Below are positions 59,992-64,000 of a stretch of DNA of 64,000 nt, in pieces. Origin of the DNA: Lachnospiraceae bacterium XBB2008 (GTDB lineage Bacteria > Bacillota > Clostridia > Lachnospirales > Lachnospiraceae); the NCBI GenBank assembly GCA_900102235.1, contig FMVL01000010.1, forward strand, positions 89,616 to 153,615, given 5' to 3'. Positions within the stretch are counted from its first letter, which is position 1; every line of letters starts with the position of its first letter. The translations under genes were made by a program, and so were the position numbers. The notes beneath the pieces are model-generated. The model was not told the origin of the DNA. It searched no databases and worked only from the letters and a program-made list of their open reading frames with translations.

Positions 59992-60555
59992 ATGGATGCT
60001 AGAGAATATTTGGAAATATTGCATGTTGCGGAAAGGCTAAAAGATACCCCAAGACATTGCACAACAACAAAACGCAGGACAGAAAGCGTAGCTGAACATA
60101 GTTGGCGTATTTCGCTTATGGCTTTTTTGTTAAGACACGAATTTAAAGATATAGATATAAATAAGGTAGTTGATATGTGCCTTATACATGATCTTGGCGA
60201 GTGCTTTACAGGCGATATTCCAACTTTTGTAAAGACTGACTCTGATAGAGAAGTTGAAGATTCATTATTAAATCAGTGGGTAAAAACGCTTCCTGCAGAA
60301 TTATCTGAAGACATAGCGGCACTTTATAAAGAAATGGATGCACAAGAAACTAAGGAAGCTAAGCTTTATAAATCACTAGATAAACTAGAAGCCTTGATTC
60401 AGCATAATGAATCGCCACTTGATACTTGGTCTGAAAATGAGTTTGAACTCAACAAGACCTACGCATTCGATACAGTAGCGTTTTCCTCTTGGCTTACAGA
60501 ATTGCGAGAGGTAATTTTAGAAGACACTATGAAGAAGATAGAATCGGGGAGTTAA
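59992..60555 (+). CDS. HD-domain phosphohydrolase (YfbR/HDDC2-like)
   Basis: 187 residues. H36 in VAEHSW, HD at 66-67 with E70 (IHDLGE) and later D in KLEAL region give the metal-binding set of 5'-deoxynucleotidase YfbR-like enzymes. It would dephosphorylate nucleoside 5'-monophosphates. The start at 59992 follows GAGAGGATAACT; the upstream in-frame extension overlaps the DUF1643 gene and lacks a signal. Nucleotide-depleting enzymes are known in anti-phage roles, but that is only suggestive here. Confidence 0.85.
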   Translation: MDAREYLEILHVAERLKDTPRHCTTTKRRTESVAEHSWRISLMAFLLRHEFKDIDINKVVDMCLIHDLGECFTGDIPTFVKTDSDREVEDSLLNQWVKTLPAELSEDIAALYKEMDAQETKEAKLYKSLDKLEALIQHNESPLDTWSENEFELNKTYAFDTVAFSSWLTELREVILEDTMKKIESGS

Positions 60556-60604
60556 ACAACTTCAAGTTTGTACATATAGAAACACATTTGTAAAAAGGAA
60601 CATG

Positions 60605-60817
60605 TTTTTTTACAATTATTCACAGATTATTAATGGTATTCACGGCGTGCAGATGATAGATTGAATATAGAACGTGCCAAGACAAACTGCATATGGGGAT
60701 TATAAAATTCCACGATAATCCCTGTTCCCTAAAGGCACGATATATATGGGCTTCTCTGACGCACCGATCGGAGGAGCCTTTTTGATGCCTTTTTGAGTCT
60801 GTTCTATTGGACTCATG
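60605..60817 (+). ncRNA. structured repeat element, copy 2 (probable small RNA)
   Basis: The same length, 213 bases, as 45649-45861. The first 96 bases are identical, then the variable loop of the GGGGATTAT/ATAATCCCT hairpin (60695-60703 and 60715-60723; a G-T pair replaces one G-C), the conserved CGTGCC/GGCACG stem, the hairpin GGCTTCTC/GAGGAGCC plus TTTTT, and AGTCT/GGACT in which copy 1 has AGTCC. The pattern of change preserves pairing. Flanking sequences differ, so this is a discrete repeated unit. Confidence 0.6.
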
Positions 60818-60864
60818 CCAGTTTATACTACGTATAGATGGTCGAGGAACAAGAAAACACGCGT

Positions 60865-61002
60865 TCATGATTTTTCTCCTTTCGTTTTGTGGTGTTGTGT
60901 GTTTGACATAGTTATCTGATCGTGTAATATCGCATCCTCTGTGTATCGGTCAGGTGCCGGTGAGACTCCGGCAATCAGCTGCTTAGGGGTTAGAGACGGT
61001 AG
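60865..61002 (-). pseudogene. relic small gene read towards the structured element
   Basis: On this strand AAAGGAGG (61008-61015) is followed five bases later by an open frame reading PSLTPKQLIAGVSPAPDRYTEDAILHDQ and ending TCATGA at 60865. The expected start codon is CTA, not a start. Its TGA overlaps the ATG of a second frame (MNACFLVPRPS...; 60868 downwards) preceded by AAAGGAG, which enters the structured element after 17 codons. This resembles the broken head of a two-gene operon. Confidence 0.4.
60903..60930 (+). promoter_or_regulatory. possible promoter of the ADP-ribosylglycohydrolase operon
   Basis: TTGACA (60903-60908) and TAATAT (60925-60930), 16 bases apart. If used, the transcript has a leader of about 155 bases containing GCCGG/CCGGC. 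It overlaps the relic on the other strand, so one of the readings may be accidental. Confidence 0.5.
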
Positions 61003-61092
61003 AGTGGCCTCCTTTCTTTGATAAACTTCCGATTGGCGGATAAACGGTATTGAGATATATGTGAGCCTATATGATTTGAGGAGAACCCAGCA

Positions 61093-61374
61093 ATGAAACA
61101 CGATTATACAGATGATGACTGGTATAAAGATGAAGACGACGATCAGATATGGTGGCTTGATAATGGAAGATACTGCAAAGGTGAGCATGTTTTCAGTTTT
61201 GATAAGAAGAAACAATATAATCTGTTCGCCGATTATCCATATAATATGACCCCGGAAGAAGTGGTGATCTTTGACAGGGAGAACCCATTCTGGGCTTATT
61301 TCTTTAGGGATAGGAAGGGAGCGGACAGTGGCTATAGGCAGACGAATATCGGATTCAATCAGGGAAGAGGGTAG
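61093..61374 (+). CDS. small protein of the DUF7675 type
   Basis: 93 residues, acidic and aromatic: IWWLDNG, HVFSFDKKKQYNLFADYPY, then FDRENPFWAYFF. I recall this as DUF7675, often next to ADP-ribosylglycohydrolases. GAGGAGAACCCAGCA precedes the ATG, and the next gene starts four bases after the stop, so it is probably a partner or a regulator of the enzyme. Confidence 0.6.
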   Translation: MKHDYTDDDWYKDEDDDQIWWLDNGRYCKGEHVFSFDKKKQYNLFADYPYNMTPEEVVIFDRENPFWAYFFRDRKGADSGYRQTNIGFNQGRG

Positions 61375-61377
61375 ATC

Positions 61378-62847
61378 ATGAATAATGAATATATTATAAA
61401 ATCAGGAATATTTGGAACGGTTGTGGGTGATGCTTTAGGTGTACCTGTTGAATTCACCAGCAGGGTGCAGCGCCGAGAGGATCCCGTAACGGATATGCGC
61501 GAATATGGTACCCACAATCAGCCCAAAGGCACATGGTCAGATGACAGCAGCATGATGCTTGCTACTATGGACAGCATGATCCAAAACGTAGGGGTTGATT
61601 ATACAGACATCATGAGCAAGTTCGGGGGCTGGTTGATGCATGGTGAGTATACCCCTTATGGAAACGTATTTGACGTAGGTATCACCTGTTCAAGTGCCGT
61701 CAACAGATATCGAAAAGGGACGGATCCGCTAATGTGCGGTGGCGTCGGAGAGCATGATAACGGAAACGGATCCCTGATGAGGATAATGCCTGTTTCACTG
61801 TATATTGCATTGTTTTCAAATTATTGGAAGACGGGGATAAACAAGGATGCTGTTGAAATCATTCATAATGCTTCCGTACTTACCCACAGACATCCTCGGA
61901 GCTTGATCGCATGCATGATCTATACATCGATATGTCATGAACTGATATATAAGGGTGAACGTTCTCTGTCCGATCTGGTCGGTACGGCAATCACGCAGGT
62001 CCTTGACTTTTATGCAGAGAATGCTGAACACAAGATGCTTTTAGGTGAAGAATTCTTTTCTGAGTTGGAGAAGGATGCCTATGTACAATTGAGAGACATA
62101 GAGAGTTTTAAGATGCTTCCTGATACGGAGATTTACAGTAGTGGATATGTGGTGCATACCCTTGAGGCTGCAGTATGGTGCCTGCTTAATTCTAAATCAT
62201 ATGCCGACTGCATATTGAAAGCGGTGAATCTGGGAGATGATACGGATACTGTTGGAGCCGTCACAGGCGGGCTTGCCGGACTATGGTACGGATACGATGC
62301 CATTCCTGTGGACTGGCTTGGAGTCATAGCTAAACGTGACTGGATAGAAGAACTGTGCGATCAATTTGCTGATGTGACATCAAAGCCGGGGATGCCAATG
62401 GACAAAACCAACATGAAATTGGCCGGACTGAAAAAAATGGTCTTTGAAATAGGTGGATTCTTTGGCGGATCAAAGAGACACAGTTTTTTCCTTGAGGGTG
62501 ATAAGCTTTGCTTTACCCGTGAATTCTCCATGCTGCCCAATCTTATGGAGAAGAAAGAAAAATGCGATGCCGACATGACATGGGAGACTTTCATCGAAGC
62601 TCTTAATGCTATTCATGTGGAAACCTGGAAGGATAGCTATGAAGATCTGAGTATACTGGATGGCACTCAGTGGGATCTCACGCTGGAATATGATGACTCT
62701 ACTAAGCGAGTAATCTCAGGCAGCAACGATTATCCTGACAACTATGTTGACCTTATCCTGCTTTTAAACAGAGTCACAGGTGGAGATTTCGATTCTGACC
62801 TAGAGGAATTTATAGTTTTTGAGGATGAGGATGCACCAGAGGATTAA
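61378..62847 (+). CDS. ADP-ribosylglycohydrolase (DraG/ARH type) with an extra C-terminal domain
   Basis: 489 residues. The ARH domain (about 1-335) has VVGDALGVPVEF (16-26), WSDDSSM and the metal-binding LGDDTDTVGAVTGGLAG near 284-300. Such enzymes remove mono-ADP-ribose from arginine or from nucleic acid. A second, non-ARH domain (about 340-489) starts LKKMVFEIGGFFGG and is mixed alpha/beta, unknown to me. Coupled to the small gene before it. GAAGAGGGTAG lies before the start. Two different ADP-ribose hydrolases (see 23155) in one island are notable. Confidence 0.85.
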   Translation: MNNEYIIKSGIFGTVVGDALGVPVEFTSRVQRREDPVTDMREYGTHNQPKGTWSDDSSMMLATMDSMIQNVGVDYTDIMSKFGGWLMHGEYTPYGNVFDVGITCSSAVNRYRKGTDPLMCGGVGEHDNGNGSLMRIMPVSLYIALFSNYWKTGINKDAVEIIHNASVLTHRHPRSLIACMIYTSICHELIYKGERSLSDLVGTAITQVLDFYAENAEHKMLLGEEFFSELEKDAYVQLRDIESFKMLPDTEIYSSGYVVHTLEAAVWCLLNSKSYADCILKAVNLGDDTDTVGAVTGGLAGLWYGYDAIPVDWLGVIAKRDWIEELCDQFADVTSKPGMPMDKTNMKLAGLKKMVFEIGGFFGGSKRHSFFLEGDKLCFTREFSMLPNLMEKKEKCDADMTWETFIEALNAIHVETWKDSYEDLSILDGTQWDLTLEYDDSTKRVISGSNDYPDNYVDLILLLNRVTGGDFDSDLEEFIVFEDEDAPED

Positions 62848-62853
62848 CCGTAT

Positions 62854-63300
62854 ATGAATGAAATGGACAGTTCAATACAGGATATTCTGAAAATCCGATA
62901 TTTAAGGTCATTTTATGATCCTAGCGGTATATTTGAGGGTAGGGTGCCGGTTTACTGCTGTACGGATGTATATGAATTATCGGCTGATGGTATCTGCACA
63001 TATTACAGGGAGAAAGATTCAAGGAAACAGCAGGATAAGGTCTATACTAAGGTAGATTCCGATGTGATGCGCTCATTCATGAACAATCTAATAGAATATG
63101 CGCACGCTGCTACTGAAACTTACAGGATCGTTGATGACTGTAGTCACGAGGTTCAGTTCATCTATTACGGAGAACATAAGGAGATATTCCAGATGGATGT
63201 TGGAACCGGTACTGATGGGGATGATTCATTGATCAGCCGGATCGAAAGATTTGTATCGGAACATCGGCACCAACAAAGAGACATAGTATTTCGTGAATAA
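62854..63300 (+). CDS. hypothetical protein
   Basis: 148 residues, cytosolic, mainly beta-rich, opening NEMDSSIQDILKIRYLRSFYDP. Starts seven bases after the glycohydrolase stop, hence part of its operon. No motif recognised. It is followed by a bidirectional terminator. Confidence 0.55.
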   Translation: MNEMDSSIQDILKIRYLRSFYDPSGIFEGRVPVYCCTDVYELSADGICTYYREKDSRKQQDKVYTKVDSDVMRSFMNNLIEYAHAATETYRIVDDCSHEVQFIYYGEHKEIFQMDVGTGTDGDDSLISRIERFVSEHRHQQRDIVFRE

Positions 63301-63307
63301 TGGCATG

Positions 63308-63348
63308 AAAAGAACTGCAGTCCAAGTGGAGTGCAGTTCTTTTCTTTT
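63308..63348. terminator. bidirectional terminator between convergent genes
   Basis: AAAAGAACTGCA (63308-63319) pairs with TGCAGTTCTTTT (63332-63343), with TCTTTT after it; the A-run at the left gives a T-run for the minus-strand gene too. Confidence 0.8.
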
Positions 63349-63374
63349 ATAGTCATATTCTTGATGTTTTAGTT

Positions 63375-64000
63375 TTATGCGCTGTATACCAGCTCGTCCT
63401 CATCGGGATTGAGGGTATATTTGAGATGATATACATATTTTCCTTTGCTGTCGGTCAGGTGGCAGAACTTCACTCGGCTGTATATTGTATGATTTCTGAT
63501 GTATGATGCCAGTTCGCTTAAATCCGGTATAGTATAGTCTGTTGGCGCGTAGTATATGCGCATGAAGTTCGACTCGCAGGCAAGACCTGTTATATCCACG
63601 AAAAACCTGTCTTTTACGAATTCCCTGATGTCATTTAATAGGACCTGGCGCTCGAATGATGCCTTCTTTTCCATATATGCTTTCATCTGCTTGTCGTTTT
63701 TGCGGTACTCATCATCCCTGAATGACTGGGTGTATCTGTCATACCTGTCGGCGGACACATACTGATCAAGATCATTCTTTAGGTAGTCGGGCACTGGATA
63801 GACCGTTACGAGGATCATGTTCCTGCCGAAAACATAGAGGTGGTCCTTATAGATGGTCATCTTATAGGTTCCTCTATGCATGGATCTTTTGCCCATCAGC
63901 CAGTCGTACAATGCTCCCGTTGTTTCTTCAACCTTTATGCCGTGATGCAGTGCTTTCTTCACATTTCTTTGAGCTGCATTATTGCTCGCTCCGATTCTTT
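63375..64000 (-). CDS. hypothetical protein, C-terminal part
   Basis: The frame is open to the window edge and the visible 208 residues read ...RIGASNNAAQRNVKKALHHGIK, then YKMTIYKDHLYVFGRNMILVTVYPVP. The true start is outside, so a GTG at 63962 need not be the start. The KDHLYVFGRN...LVTVYPVP stretch resembles small phage-type proteins of unknown activity. The C-terminal half has charged helices and YAPTDYTIPDL. Confidence 0.6.
   Translation of the reverse strand, partial: RIGASNNAAQRNVKKALHHGIKVEETTGALYDWLMGKRSMHRGTYKMTIYKDHLYVFGRNMILVTVYPVPDYLKNDLDQYVSADRYDRYTQSFRDDEYRKNDKQMKAYMEKKASFERQVLLNDIREFVKDRFFVDITGLACESNFMRIYYAPTDYTIPDLSELASYIRNHTIYSRVKFCHLTDSKGKYVYHLKYTLNPDEDELVYSA

Noticed and set aside
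60940-61015. Possible cobalamin-type or other riboswitch in the leader of the DUF7675-like gene
   Set aside because: GCCGG/CCGGC and neighbouring bases do not match any conserved riboswitch core I know; no expression platform is clear.
1-64000. CRISPR arrays, rRNA genes and complete tRNA genes
   Set aside because: No regularly spaced short repeats, no rRNA-like sequence, and only one degenerate tRNA-like structure were seen.

Overview
The window looks like a chromosomal accessory stretch from a Firmicute, most probably a Lachnospiraceae-type Clostridium. This is inferred from the moderately AT-rich composition, AGGAGG-type ribosome binding sites, frequent TTG/GTG starts, a TetR-ABC-MptD/ECF module and many small families typical of that group. 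No rRNA, ordinary tRNA or core housekeeping gene was found, so genus-level assignment is not possible.

Layout. (1) 1-723 holds the N-terminal part of an AAA ATPase on the minus strand. (2) 900-7972 holds a TetR regulator with palindromic operator candidates, a heterodimeric ABC exporter and an ECF-type importer (S, T and double ATPase). (3) 7975-21295 is a long co-directional run of small-molecule tailoring enzymes: a metallo-beta-lactamase/methyltransferase fusion, four alpha/beta hydrolases, several methyltransferases, a ketopantoate-reductase-like enzyme, a glycosyltransferase and two ATC-hydrolase-like proteins. Paralogous integral membrane proteins lie between them. The run ends at a truncated hydrolase, a terminator and a relic SH3 domain. 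(4) 21.8-29.5 kb carries a PARG-like ADP-ribose hydrolase, three calcineurin-like phosphoesterases, a SIMPL protein and small unknowns, preceded by a tRNA-like relic. (5) 29.5-33.6 kb is a regulator patch: a ribbon-helix-helix protein, three XRE regulators with a visible operator-promoter, an HD hydrolase and a DUF6075-like protein. (6) 33.9-41.6 kb is a type I restriction-modification locus, recombinase-hsdS-hsdS-hsdM-hsdR, with repeats suited to specificity switching. (7) 41.6-53.6 kb is an anonymous, probably defensive island: an Mrr endonuclease, an 800-residue membrane protein with a PD-(D/E)XK partner, a Com-like zinc finger, an EEP nuclease, a frameshifted DUF6998 gene and a GIY-YIG protein. 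(8) 55.4-58.3 kb is a mobilization module (accessory protein, likely oriT hairpin, MobV-type relaxase). (9) 59-64 kb has DUF1643, an HD hydrolase, an ADP-ribosylglycohydrolase with a small partner, and a partial gene at the right edge.

The signals most in need of follow-up are a 213-bp structured element present twice (45649-45861 and 60605-60817) with compensating or G-U changes in its stems and a terminator-like hairpin, linked to small genes that share a 3' module; the tandem hsdS genes; the four-gene operon around the 800-residue protein; and two single-base homopolymer frameshifts. Several gene relics (16425, 20702, 21333, 45163, 58398, 60865) show repeated insertion and decay.

Family names of the DUF type are given from memory of sequence patterns, without database confirmation.
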